Origin: Costus lasius
Taxonomy: Eukaryota > Streptophyta > Magnoliopsida > Zingiberales > Costaceae
Direction of reading: 5' to 3'
Length of the DNA: 64,000 nucleotides
NCBI GenBank assembly: GCA_027563935.2
Contig: CM050449.1
Coordinates: forward strand, 82,243,178 to 82,307,177
The notes under the pieces were generated by a model that was not told the origin of the DNA, made no database searches, and saw nothing but the letters and a program-made list of their open reading frames with translations. Numbering within the stretch: position 1 is the stretch's first letter; each line of letters begins with the position of its first letter. Positions 1 through 10,275 of this stretch are shown here, piece after piece. A program made the position numbers and the translations under genes.

Positions 1-2357
1 ATGGCATGTACCCACTTAGATACACACTTTTTATTTTTGACTTCAACTCTTATCTTCTGTACCACTATCAATTTTGCATAGTGCCAAGTAGAGGAGTCTT
101 GTTCTTTTTATCTCTCATTATTTTTCATGTATACACATCAACCCGTGTCTTAGGTACCACCATCAATTTTACATAGTGCCAAGTAGGGGAGTCTCTCACT
201 ATTTTTATGGATCTTCGATTCTTATTTCCCAACAAATAGCAAAATAGACTAAACATCTTCTAAGTTGATCAATTGATATCAATTTACAAATCATACTCAT
301 ATGATCATTTTATTTAAAGGAGTAGTTTCACCTTAGATCTTATTCCTCAAATAATACATCTACCCAAAATTTCATGGATTAACCAATGTCAAATTTCAGA
401 GATAGATATGCATTGAAGAAATAAATCTAACATGATAGGGTTTTTCTCTAATCACAAATATGGGTCCATTCATCATCAATCAATCAAGTCATCAACAATA
501 CAAATCAAGAGTATACTCATCATCATCACAAAATATCATCGTAGACACTAAATATATCATCATGTCTACTACAACCATATCAAAGATAGCTCATCAGAAT
601 ATCAAAATATCATAATACAACCCCATTGAAATAGTAGAAATCAGTATCATAATCATAATACAACCACATTGAAGAGAAAAATAAGCATGTGGTCACAGAG
701 GTATAGAAGCATCAAACTCAAACAATCATGGTCAAAAGTGTAAAATGATAGATTCAAGAGACCACATCGAGTAGAAATCTCAGTGAGTGATACATTCAAA
801 GTAAATCAAAGACGCAACCATAAGAAATAATCATGAATAAGAGAGTGCGAACAATACTCACAAAACTATATAGCAAGCTCTGACCAAAAATACATAAGGC
901 TTAGGCCAAAAACAGTGTTGGGGCAGATGCTGCTGGGTCCAAAGATGTGCCTTTTGAAAATTTTACTTGCACAATTTAAGATACATAAGGCTCAGTCTAA
1001 AAATAGTCTCTAAAAATAATAATGATAAAAATAATTTTCTCAAGAGAGAATTAGAGATGTCGCCAGAGGTCTGAAGAGTCCTGGTGGAAAGAGCTGATGC
1101 AACTGAGAAGCAGAGGTGGAACAGAGGCTGGCTGAAAAGCTGCTAGCAATGATGGTGATGGTGCCGACAGTAGAGTGAGTAATCTCTAGTGGCCTGCTAG
1201 TGACTACAGTCCTGGAGGTGAGATCGTCGGCCGGTGGGTGCGAGAGATAGAACTACATAAAAACATCTTAGTCACAAATGAAGAGTCTACTGTAAAAATA
1301 AATAAAATAAATATAATAAGAGGCAGTAGAAGAAGTAAGAATCTGCAGATGGTATAATCCAGTGTCGACGGCTGGAAACAGTGATGTCAGAGGCAGATGC
1401 AGTGGTGGCTAGAGGTGGAAAATAGTTGCTCTTGAAGATTTCTCGATCTGGAGGCAAAAAAAGTAATAACAAGTAAAAAGCAAACCAAGCAGTTTCTGAA
1501 TTTTTTATGAAAAGTAGTCATACCCTAGAATAAAATTTAATGATCCAAATAGAAAATGGACAGAACCATGTAAAAGAATAAAACTCGTTCTTTTCAGGTG
1601 TATAAAAATTGATGGATCAAAATCTGTCGGGAATTTAGGGCATCAACAGAAAGAAGGCTACTCAGATTATAAAACTGCAAAAACTGCACAAAAGTTAATC
1701 AGGTTTGAAAAGTTGCTATGTGTCCTAGAATGATCAGAAAATATTTTCATGAAAATAACTCATCCACGGGATAGAACGACACACAAACTTCATATTCCAT
1801 GTGAAAAATCAGGGTTTCAAGTTATTAAAGCATCTTAAAAAGTTACAGCAAAAGTGCTAATCAGAATAGTCAAGAAAAACTGTTGCAAAAATTAATCAGA
1901 ATCGAAAAGATGCTATGTGTTTTAGAAAGATCCATGGACTTTAAAATTTGGCAAAAATATCCAGATGATAGACAAAGATGAGTACTTCGTGATGGTGCTA
2001 AAGATCAAAAATTTTTCCAACTCAGTTTCTTAAAATCGCAGCGAGAAAACACCTAGTCAGATAAGCAAACTGCAGATTTAAAATTACGGTACCGTGTTAT
2101 CCCTTACGGCAGTGCCGTATTTTTCAAAGAATTCTCGGGAAATAAATCACTCAAAGTTATGGCACGTGAAAGACGTTACGACCCTGCCGTAAAAAGCACA
2201 AAACTTTCTGTCGAAAATGGACCGAAAATACGGTACCGTAAAACTAATTACGGGGGTGCTGTAATTTGCGCCAAAACTTGCTTTTCCCTGCAAAGGGAGA
2301 AGAAAAATTAATTCTAAAAATAAACAAAAATAAAAGAAACAAAGCTAAACAAGAGTG
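1..2357 (-). other. Non-coding 3' internal region of element a
   Basis: No coding sequence is supported here. It is the reverse-complement counterpart of 11840-13537 in element b and 39393-41283 in element c, for example the repeated phrase at 58-190 around 'aattttacatagtgccaagtag'. It includes a patch of ACGG/CCGT palindromes at about 2084-2270. Short reading frames here are not conserved between the three copies. Confidence 0.6.
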
Positions 2358-2375
2358 CTTGGGTTGCCTCCCAAG
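2358..2375 (-). other. Conserved post-stop hairpin, element a copy
   Basis: On the minus strand this reads CTTGGG-AGGCAA-CCCAAG, a perfect 6-bp stem with a 6-nt loop. It lies about 45 bp after the stop codon of the zinc-knuckle gene. The same hairpin and flank (TTAGCGCTT...) recur after the stop in elements b and c. From memory, similar 'gggaggcaaccca' motifs follow coding regions in Athila-type elements; this was not checked. Confidence 0.6.
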
Positions 2376-2417
2376 AAGCGCTAATTTTAGGTCCATAGCT
2401 TGACCAAAAATCAAATC

Positions 2418-3774
2418 TCATGGTGAAGTAGGTGAATCAGTACCAAAGTAAAGAGCAAACAATTTTCTGCATTTCCTTTGTCCAAAAATTTTAGCCACTA
2501 ATCCAAAAATCCAGAATTGCATATAAATGACAATCAAAGTGGCTTCCTTAAATATACAGAAATCAAAATCATAATTTTCAATGATTTTCCTATGTTTGTC
2601 GGTGATAAGTCCTTTCTTCAAATTTATATTTTCAATGGCCATAGGACTTTGATCAAAAGATATAAGCATTGGATCATCAAAATAAACTTTCTATCCCAAA
2701 TCAGGTTCCTCAATAAAGCACAATTTTACAAATACATCTGAAGATTCAACAGTAGATATGGGCAAAACATTAGAGTGAGATGCATCAATATTCATAATGT
2801 TTAAATCTTTTTCAAGTTCCTCATGCTTATCATCAAATAATTTATCTATTTCAAAGTTATCATCAAATTCAAGATGAGATTTTTCAAAATCAGTCCCCTC
2901 ATACCTTTCCACATATAATTCATCATCAGAAGAATCAAAATCAGAATCATACAAAAAATCATAATGAGATTTGTCAATGTTCACAACAGAATTAATAGAA
3001 TCAGAGTCAACCACAAAAGACTTATCATCAATTACAAAATTTTCACCCAAATCAGATTGAGGTACATGAATATCACAATTTTCAAACTCATCATATTTAA
3101 CCATAAATGATATATTATCAAAAGAATCAATTTCATCAAAAGAGGGTTTTTCAATTTCAATTTCCTCAACCTTTTCCAATAATACATTATCAAAGAAATC
3201 AATTTCATAATTATCAAAATCAGAGTGAGATGCATTAATGTTCACATAAGGCTCAATCTCAAAATAATCATAATCAGAGGGGAAATTTTCTAAATCAATT
3301 TTCTCAGTTTTCAAATCAAACTCAAATAAATAATCTTGTTGTGCTATCTAGGTTTCTAAAATTTCATTGTGTGCAACCATGTCATCCAACCTAGAATTGA
3401 TTTGTTTGAGGGTCTCACTCACATCTTCATTTTGTTTCATGAACTTTTCAAACATAATCGCTAAGCTAGATTTTTCAGTATCCTCAAAGCATGGTTCAAA
3501 AATATAGTTTGAGCATTCATCATAAAAAGATATAGAATCATATTGATCATCTTGATGCCATGGTGAATTGGAATATGGAGAAATTAAAATTGGGAAATCA
3601 GAGGAACAATGATCAAAATATCCACAAATATCACATCTAACAGGAGAAGAAAGAGAGTGCATATAAGAGTTAAAACATATCTTCAAGTGTGCTCAATGAA
3701 TTATTTTCAAACATACCTTGTGGAATGTGTACCTCACCTCTTTCAGTGGCCCATGAGTTATGATTAAAAGACAT
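2418..3774 (-). pseudogene. Broken acidic zinc-knuckle protein gene of element a
   Basis: The start matches the conserved MSFxHNSWA start of copies b and c (ATG at 3774). The frame is broken near 3690, 3345 and 2680, leaving minus-strand pieces at 3348-3686, 2691-3314 and 2418-2669. The first zinc knuckle region is deleted. The second remains as CDICGYFDHCSSDF, with its last Cys changed to Phe. The middle is very rich in Asp, Glu and Ser. The C-terminal piece keeps the hydrophobic run around IYMQFWIFGLVAKIFGQRK and ends in YFGTDSPTSP, almost as in c. I do not recognise the protein beyond a gag-like nucleic-acid-binding role suggested by the knuckles in b and c. Retention of the C-terminus across diverged copies suggests past selection on the protein. 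Confidence 0.6.
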
Positions 3775-4016
3775 ATCTTCAAATCTATCAAGAACAGAAA
3801 GATTATCTAACACAAATCAATTAGAATTTTTTTTTTAGAATATATAAAAAATAGAAAATCTAAAACACAAGCAAATTCACAAATTTTTAGATATCACAGC
3901 TCTATCACAACTGTGAAAATCCAAAACCTGCAAAAATAGAAAACAAAGTTAAAAGTAAAAACAAATAAAACTTAGTCTAGCAATACTAACAACTATTTTG
4001 ATATTAACAAAACTAA

Positions 4017-4036
4017 GGTCCCCAACAACGGCACTA
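4017..4036 (-). other. Primer binding site (tRNA-Asp type), element a
   Basis: On the minus strand it reads TAGTGCCGTTGTTGGGGACC, a mutated form of TGGCGCCGTTGCCGGGGAC, which matches the 3' end of tRNA-Asp as used by Athila elements (family knowledge). It lies 6 bp inside the LTR end. Unlike b and c there is only one copy here. Confidence 0.65.
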
Positions 4037-4042
4037 AAAACA

Positions 4043-5930
4043 TGTTGTAGTCCGCAAGTGCACGGATACTCGAAGTAATATTTAAGACATCGAACCACAA
4101 AGACCTACGTGTTAAGTACCAAATAGTTGTATTCTCACTAGCTAAGCGATCGAATGATGAAAGTAAGCAATATGAAGATTGTGTGAAATATCAGAGAGGA
4201 AGCATTGAGACTAGGGTTTCATCGACCTTAATATTTATGACTAGATATAATTAAAGGTTCATCAATCTATTTTTGTTATGGTAAAGATATAGCTTACTTA
4301 ATAAAGAAATTAACTCGCTCTCGCGTAGTCAATTTACAAAGAACGATCCTCACTCTCATGCAAGATCTATTCAATGTTAAATATAAGTAAACTTTGATCA
4401 AAGAGATTTAGAATCACTCTCATGCATTCCATCTCAGTATCAAGATCTCAAACAAAACTAAACACTCTCGCACCTTAGTTTCACAGGTTTTACTTCAGGT
4501 TTTCGAACAATTCAATATCTATCTCTAGCATATTTTCATGTCTAAAACATTAATAATTTCTAGGTCAAAACATCAACAAGAAATAAGCATCTAAAATCTA
4601 AAAATAAGAACACAACCAATCTCTTGCGATGAGCTCCTACCATAAATTCTAGGGTTCCAAGTTTATGCATATCATCTTCTCAGTCCATACACAAAAACTC
4701 TTAAACATGTTAATGCATGACACTAGAAACAATTAAAGACAATGATCTCTTAAGTAAAATTACCATGCCAAAAATATCATGATGAAATAAAGATTATCTA
4801 GTCATAGAAATATTAAGGGGGATTATACCTTTTGTCCCAAAAGAAAGTTTAAGCTTGCATAGTAAAAAGATTACAATACACCATAATTTTAGATGATCAG
4901 AATACGAAAGGGAAGAGGAAAAGTTACAAAGTACAGTGCTGTAATCGAAATTACAGCACCGTAATAGGCTGGAAACGTGATGAATAGTGGCATATCCCAC
5001 TGTTTTGTTGATTTCTCCCCCGATCAGACTCCTTTCAATCTGAAACGTCTGAAGTGTCTTCTCCTTCACCAAGCGAAGCTTCAGTGTAAATTTCACGGCA
5101 TGAGGTGGTCTCTACGCCTCTCGACGTGAGGCCGAACCCTAAGTGCCTCTCTGTCGATTGCTCTCTCAATACTTGATAAAAATTAGGGATTTTACATCGT
5201 GTCTCTTCTCCTCTTAATGACGAGTTCGCAGCAATTTTCGGATCTCAATTTTGAGTTCTGGATCAAAAGTTATGGCCCGCACAATTTTTGGGCCCGAAAG
5301 TGTCGCGCGTCCAGGATAAAAATACAGCCGTGTTATATTTTACGGCAGTGCCGTATTTTGGTTCTGTAAACCCTGAGTCAAAATTACAGCTCGTAAAATG
5401 CTTCTAGACCATGCCATAAAATCGGATGAGTTCTCTGGTCTGAATCGCCTGGGAAATATGGCACCGTGAAAAGTTTACGGCTGTGCCGTAATTTCTGCAA
5501 AAGTCTCTGGTCTGAAGCGCTCCAAAATACGGCTCGTGGAATGGTTTACGGAAGTGCCATATTTTACACAAAATCTTTTGTTCCGAAAATCCACTAAAAT
5601 ACAGCAGTGCTCTTGATTTTACGGTAGCGTACGAAAATACGGTATCGTAAAATAGAATACGGCACTACCGTGTTTTCGTGAGTTGCTCCGATTTGCATGA
5701 AATTTGCTACGTGATCTCCTCTTGATGATGGTAACTCTTTCATGTCTTTGATTTTGCTCGAAAAGTCTTCAAAATAGTGCCTTTTTACCTGAAAATCATG
5801 AAAAACCAAAATAGAAGTAGACCTTGCAATATTTGATGAATTCAGCATAAAAACAAGTAAAAGATCCTCAATTTAGCATGAAAAAATATCTAAAATGATA
5901 CAAAATATACTATATATTTTGGTGTCATCA
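4043..5930 (-). repeat. 5' LTR of element a, 1888 bp
   Basis: On the minus strand it starts TGATGACACCAAAATATATA (outer end at 5930) and ends ...GGACTACAACA at 4043, giving TG...CA ends. The start matches the 3' LTR of c at 41621. It contains ACGG/CCGT palindromes at about 5310-5690 and 4930-4970, a segment shared with b ('ggccataacttttgatccag' on the minus strand), and degenerate copies of a CATGAGAGTG motif near 4340-4480. The flank at 5931 is ATTTT; the matching target duplicate is outside the window. Confidence 0.7.
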
Positions 5931-5973
5931 ATTTTCTTTCAGCTGTAACCTTCGATTTCCACAGATTTTCATC

Positions 5974-6480
5974 ATGTCTATACAGAAGAAGTTTGTCGCC
6001 AAGTGTCTAGCTTCCTCTACTTCCGCATGTGCTGCTGAAGTGGGACGTAACCCATATGAGATCGTCTTCTGGGATGCTGCTAAATGACAGCGCTACAATC
6101 TTATGGAGAAGCGCCGTGTCGTTAACACACAGTATTTGGATTGACCAGCAATCGCCACCTTGGGGTTCTCCGATGATATCTTTTGGATGTTGCAGCAGAT
6201 CGGTTGGGATTGTTTCTTTACGATATCCCAGCAAACTTATATTCCGATGACTTCTAGGCCGCTATTGCTAGTGACCAACCCTTTATATCCACAGCTGCAT
6301 GGGCGAGCACCCTTAGCAACCTGATTTTTCACTATATTAATCGAGTGTTGGCGCACACTGTATTCGGTCATAGTGAGAGCGACAGCTGATTCGTGCTTCC
6401 AAGCTTCTCTTTATGTGGGCCATGGTACACTATTGCAAGTAGAATATTGCATTTTTATTTATGAAACAACTACATTAGGT
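5974..6480 (+). pseudogene. Relic of Athila-type ORF1 ('putative plant transposon protein')
   Basis: The frame from ATG 5974 reads MSIQKKF... and, past two in-frame stops (near 6085 and 6142), contains QRYNLMEKRRVV and FWMLQQIGWDCFFTISQQTY. That pattern resembles the conserved N-terminal domain of the extra ORF found in many Athila-like and other plant gypsy elements (comparison from memory). A third stop falls near 6331, after which similarity fades. It lies opposite in strand to the neighbouring gag fragment of d and is bounded by the outer end of the LTR of element a. Likely a remnant of an older element into which a and d inserted. Confidence 0.45.
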
Positions 6481-6510
6481 GACCCGGGCCCAAAAGGGTG
6501 CTGTAGTTTC

Positions 6511-7279
6511 TAGGTTCAAAGCCATCTCCTCAATGGTTCAAAGCCATCTCCTCAAACAGATTAATCGCATCATCCACACTTTTATTCATGATTGCTCCAC
6601 CGGCGGCAGCATCAACTGACATACGAGTGTTATAATTAAGTGCATTATAGAAAGTATGGACTAATACCCACTTCTCAAGGCCGTGATGTGGACACATCCT
6701 CTGAAGCTCCTTAAATTGATCCCACGCCTCGTATAGAGATTCTCCTTCCCTTTGAACAAAGTTCGTAATCTGGTTCCTTAGATGAGCAGTCTTACTTGGG
6801 GGAAAATATTATGCAAGAAAGGCATTGGAGACCTCCTCCCAAGTCGTGATGGAACCTGGTGGTTTTGAATGCAGCCATGCACGAGCCCTGTCCCTGAGAG
6901 AAAAGGGGAATAACCTTAGTCTTAAGGCATCGCTAGAAACACCATTCATTTTCAAAGTATCACAATATTCAAGAAATATAGAAAGGTGCATATTAGGATC
7001 CTCAGAAGGTAGCCCTCCAAATTGGTTCTGCTGAACCATGGATAGCAAAGAAGGCTTGATTTCGAAGTTGTTCGCCTCAATGTTGGGGCGAGCAATACTA
7101 GAGCGGACTCCTTGATAGTTTGGATTTGCATAATCCTTAAGAGTTCTCGGCTGTGGGTTTGCGTCACCCATCTTAGACTCTTCGGTCTTCTTTGCTAATT
7201 GTTTTCTGCGCAAGCGAAACGTACGTTCTAGTTCCGGATATTCCTCAAATAGCTTTCTAGAGCACCTGGGCATAAACAA
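6511..7279 (-). pseudogene. gag: Athila-type gag fragment, element d
   Basis: The minus-strand frame begins MFMPRCSRKLFEEYPELERTF and includes the Athila gag signature MGDANPQPRTLKDYANPN, then NNFEIKPSLLSMVQQNQFGG, RLRLFPFSLRDRARAWL and ITTWEEVSNAFLA (156 codons to 6809). A frameshift near 6808 follows; the next frame continues with gag-like sequence (EGESLYEAWDQFKELQRMCP-type) down to about 6511. A 20-bp tandem duplication (GGTTCAAAGCCATCTCCTCA at about 6510 and 6534) sits at the broken end, so the rest of gag and all pol are missing. Gag would form the virus-like particle and bind the element RNA. The start codon could also be the internal Met of MGDANPQ. The primer site and LTR follow upstream at 7404-8562. 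Confidence 0.75.
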
Positions 7280-7403
7280 TCAATAAATTAAACTGAAAAG
7301 AAAAGATAAAGAATAAGTTTAAGAAGGGAACACAAAACAGAATTAAGAAGAAAATAAAAGTCTAGTCTATCAATTCTTAGATTGAATCAATATTAACGAA
7401 ATT

Positions 7404-7423
7404 GGTCCCCGGCAACGGCGCCA
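7404..7423 (-). other. Primer binding site (tRNA-Asp), element d
   Basis: On the minus strand it reads TGGCGCCGTTGCCGGGGACC, a full match to the Asp-tRNA primer site used by Athila elements. It begins 6 bp inside the LTR end at 7430. Confidence 0.8.
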
Positions 7424-7429
7424 AAAACT

Positions 7430-8562
7430 TGGTGCGTCCACAAGTGCACGGATACGTCAAAGTAATAAAAATATTGATCCCATAGGGACCAATGGCCAAG
7501 TACCGACTTATCTTAGGATTGTTAGCTAGACAAATCTGAAAAGAGTTGGAATTAATCTTAACTAAGTCGCAGAAAGAATAAAAACACAACTGGGTTGTAA
7601 TCAAATTATGGATAATCTGGACTTCGGGTTCACTACACTATGTTTCATGACTTGTTATAATTAAAATTATCTTAAGAAGATTTACTGTGATGAAGGGGAT
7701 TTATCCGCACGTACAGATTGCCCCCTCTCAGCAGTACAATCCGGTGTCTATCCGAATTAATCTCCTACTCTCGTGGTTATTAACTCAAGATAAACCCAAT
7801 GAATTCTTGACAAATCAATAAAATCCCTCAAGCCGATTCGAACTACTCTCGTGTTCAAAATCAACTTGTCCAACTATTATAGGTCCGACATCACAATTCA
7901 CTTCTCAGTTCTTCTTGTGATGTCTAACAAGGGCAAAAAGACTAAGGAAAACAAAGATTGATGCTCCCTGATGAAGATCATCGCCAACAATCCTTGGAAT
8001 CTAAGCTTTTTCGGTGTGAAAACGCTGGTCGCTGTTTTCTGCCCTAGTTTTATCCTCTTCCTTGAATTGCCTTCAAAAATTCGCCAAAAAGTCCCAAAAT
8101 TCGGCCCAAATCTTCTTTAAATAGTTTCCCAACACTTCCTCAGGGTTTTCCCAAAAGTTCGCTCGAATCTGAATCGAATCGGATGAAAACTCGAGTCATT
8201 TTCGAATTTGGCGGAAGAAATTACGGCCGTAATTATTTTCACAGGCGGCCGTGAAACCTTCTGTTCAATTTCAATATTTGCTTCCGATAAAATTACGGCC
8301 GTGAAAACTTTCATGGCCGGCCGTAAAACTTTCTGTTCCGTCTCGTGTTTTTGCTTCAACGATTTTACGGCTGTAAAATCTTTTACGGGTGTGGCCGTAA
8401 AATCTTCCGTTCAAATTTGATACGGCCGTGATGCAAATTACGGTTGAGCTGTGAAACGTTCTGTTTGTCCAAAAATACGGCCGTAAAATAAATTACGGGC
8501 AGGCCGTAATAATCAGAACAGATCCTGAATGACTTGAAACTTGCTGGTCAACTTCGTCTACT
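7430..8562 (-). repeat. LTR of Athila-like element d (start truncated)
   Basis: On the minus strand the LTR ends ...GGACGCACCA at 7430, next to the primer site. Bases 7845-8545 match the fragment d' at 21691-22590, with two short deletions around 7921-7935 relative to d'. The outer part is lost at about 8562, where it abuts the truncated LTR of element b. It contains a dense palindrome array at 8213-8521. Confidence 0.7.
8213..8521. repeat. ACGG/CCGT palindrome array in LTR of d
   Basis: Successive units carry paired ACGG and CCGT half-sites separated by short AT-rich text and often followed by TTCTGTTC. The clearest is the perfect 16-bp palindrome AATTACGGCCGTAATT at 8219-8234. Further units follow near 8296, 8364, 8424 and 8474, so at least five are visible, roughly 50-70 bp apart. 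The same array is in d' (about 22275-22560), and looser versions are in LTRs a and c. Confidence 0.7.
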
Positions 8563-9424
8563 TTCCGACTAGAAAGTTCAGTTGATTTTACGGCACTGCC
8601 GTAATTTATTTTACGGCCGTAATTTGCACCTCGTAGTGCGACTCTTACGGACCCAAAACTTGCGAGGGCCATAACTTTTGATCCAGAGCTCCAAATTGAA
8701 ATCCAAGAGATGTTCCGGACTCGACTTTAAGAGCCGAAGATGCTCAAAGTGGAAGGAGGAACTTTTATTCAGTATGGAGGGAGAAATTTCCAGAGAGGTG
8801 GTTAGGGTTTGGCCTCACGCCGATAGGCGTAGAGGGCACTTTAGGCAACAATTTTCACACAGAAGCTTTGGTTGGGGACAAGGAAGACACACCAGAAGTT
8901 TTAGAGTAAAAGGAGTCCGATCGGAAGAGGAATCAACGAAAGAAGGGTGCGGGCATTGTTCACAGCAAGCCTCCTTGCAAATTACGGCTGTGTTTAATTT
9001 CACAGCCGTGTTGTAAAGTTGTTTTCTTCCTTCTCTTTAATTTCTGATACTTTGAAACTATGGTTGATTGTAATTCTTTTTCCATGCTTGCTTAGACATA
9101 TCCTGGGACATGGGGGAGTAATTCCCTTTGAATTTTAATGATTAGATAATTCTTCTTTTTCTTCATGATAATTTTCGTTGTGATAATTCTACTTTTGTGA
9201 TGAATTATCTTTAATTTTCCATAGATCTATGTTATTATCCATGTTTTAGAGTTTTCGCAATGAGACTGAAAGGTGATTTGCTTGAGAGCTTGGAACCCTA
9301 GAATTGCATGTTTGGATCTCTTCCTTAGGTTAGATCCAATTTGATCTGTTCTAGTAGATTAATTGCCATGTTTGATATTATTGATCTAGGATTTAATTAA
9401 TGTTATAAACATTGATTGATCTTG

Positions 9425-9659
9425 GACGAAAGTGAGGATCGATCTATTGGAAAACCATAGGTAGAACCTGTGTTGAGTCTCAAATGCACGAAAGTGATCC
9501 TTGAGATTCCACTTGAGACTATCAATCAAATTAGAATTCGGATGCACGAAAGTGATCCTTGAGTTCTTTGATTGATGATTTACTTATCTACAGCATTGAA
9601 AATAGATCTTGCACGAAAGTGAAGATCAGTTATCTGCATGATTGTCTGCACGAAAGTGA
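9425..9659 (+). repeat. Spaced GCACGAAAGTGA motif array in LTR b
   Basis: Copies start at about 9425 (GGACGAAAGTGAG), 9485, 9543, 9611 and 9648, each followed by GA/TC-rich text such as TCCTTGAG. Spacings are about 60, 58, 68 and 37 bp. The same series is in both LTRs of c (37156-37395 and about 42455-42690). Diverged forms (CATGAGAGTG, CACGAGAGTG) are in LTR a and fragment k. Confidence 0.65.
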
Positions 9660-9944
9660 GACAATACCTTTATCAAGTAAATTATGTCTTTATCATAACA
9701 AGATTTGACTGACGACCTTTTATTCATATCTAGTCATTGAAATCAAGGTGGATGAAACCCTAGTCCCAATTCATCTCTCTGATTATCTTTTGTGTTATTT
9801 CCATTATTGCTTTGCATCATATTTGGTTTACTTAGCTAGTAAGAATACGATTATTCGGTACTTAACAATAAGGTCCCTGTGGATTCGATACTTTTCTTTA
9901 TTACTTTGATAGTTCCGTGCACTTGCGGAAACCTGACAAGTTTT

Positions 9945-9963
9945 TGGCGCTGTTGTTTTGGAT
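9945..9963 (+). other. Outer, decayed primer-site-like copy in LTR b
   Basis: Reads TGGCGCTGTTGTTTTGGAT, an altered copy of the Asp primer site 64 bp before the better one at 10009. Element c has the same duplication. Confidence 0.55.
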
Positions 9964-10008
9964 TAGTCCAAGATAAACGCCAAACGACTTTTAGGACCAT
10001 CAAGTTTT

Positions 10009-10028
10009 TGGCGCCGTTGCTGGGGACC
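10009..10028 (+). other. Primer binding site (tRNA-Asp), element b
   Basis: Reads TGGCGCCGTTGCTGGGGACC, one mismatch from the Asp primer site. It lies 6 bp after LTR-like end ...ACCATCA. Confidence 0.7.
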
Positions 10029-10275
10029 TTAGTTTAGTTAATATCAAAATAGTTGTTAGTATTGCTAGACTAAGTATTTTTTGTTTTAGATTTAACTTTG
10101 TTTTTTTCTTTTTGCAGGTTTTGGATTTTCACAGTTGTGACAGAACTGTGATATCTAAAGATTTGTGAATTTGCTTGTGTTTTAGATTTTCTATTTTTTT
10201 TCTATATTCTGAAAAAAAAAACAATTTCATTTGATTTGTGTTGGATTATCTCTTTGCTTGATAGATTTGGTAAAA

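Larger units (their letters stand above)
1..5930 (-). mobile_element. Element a: non-autonomous Athila-like LTR retrotransposon (3' end outside window)
   Basis: Read on the minus strand it has a 5' LTR (4043-5930), an Asp-tRNA-type primer site (4017-4036), a broken gene for an acidic zinc-knuckle protein (2418-3774), a conserved hairpin (2358-2375) and about 2.3 kb of AT-rich non-coding internal DNA. Base 1 aligns with about 41283 of element c, so its 3' LTR should begin roughly 340 bp beyond the window edge. No protease, integrase or reverse transcriptase is visible, so it must have moved with proteins supplied in trans. Positions 2084-2270 hold several ACGG/CCGT palindromic motifs like those in the LTR. 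Confidence 0.75.
8563..10002 (+). repeat. 5' LTR of element b (start truncated)
   Basis: It begins within the palindrome block (CTTTCCGACTAG...) shared with c at about 42107 and ends ...GGACCATCA just before the inner primer site. The segment 8660-8690 'agggccataacttttgatcc' is shared with LTR a. Five copies of a GCACGAAAGTGA-like motif lie at 9425-9659. If the LTR instead ends before the outer primer-like site, its end would be near 9938. Confidence 0.65.

Noticed and set aside
8213..8521. Palindrome array considered as a CRISPR-like or satellite array
   Set aside because: Repeats are degenerate, unequal in spacing and inside LTRs of plant elements; no constant repeat with unique spacers.
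8678..9016. 112-codon plus-strand frame
   Set aside because: Inside LTR b; the corresponding part of LTR a does not keep the frame.
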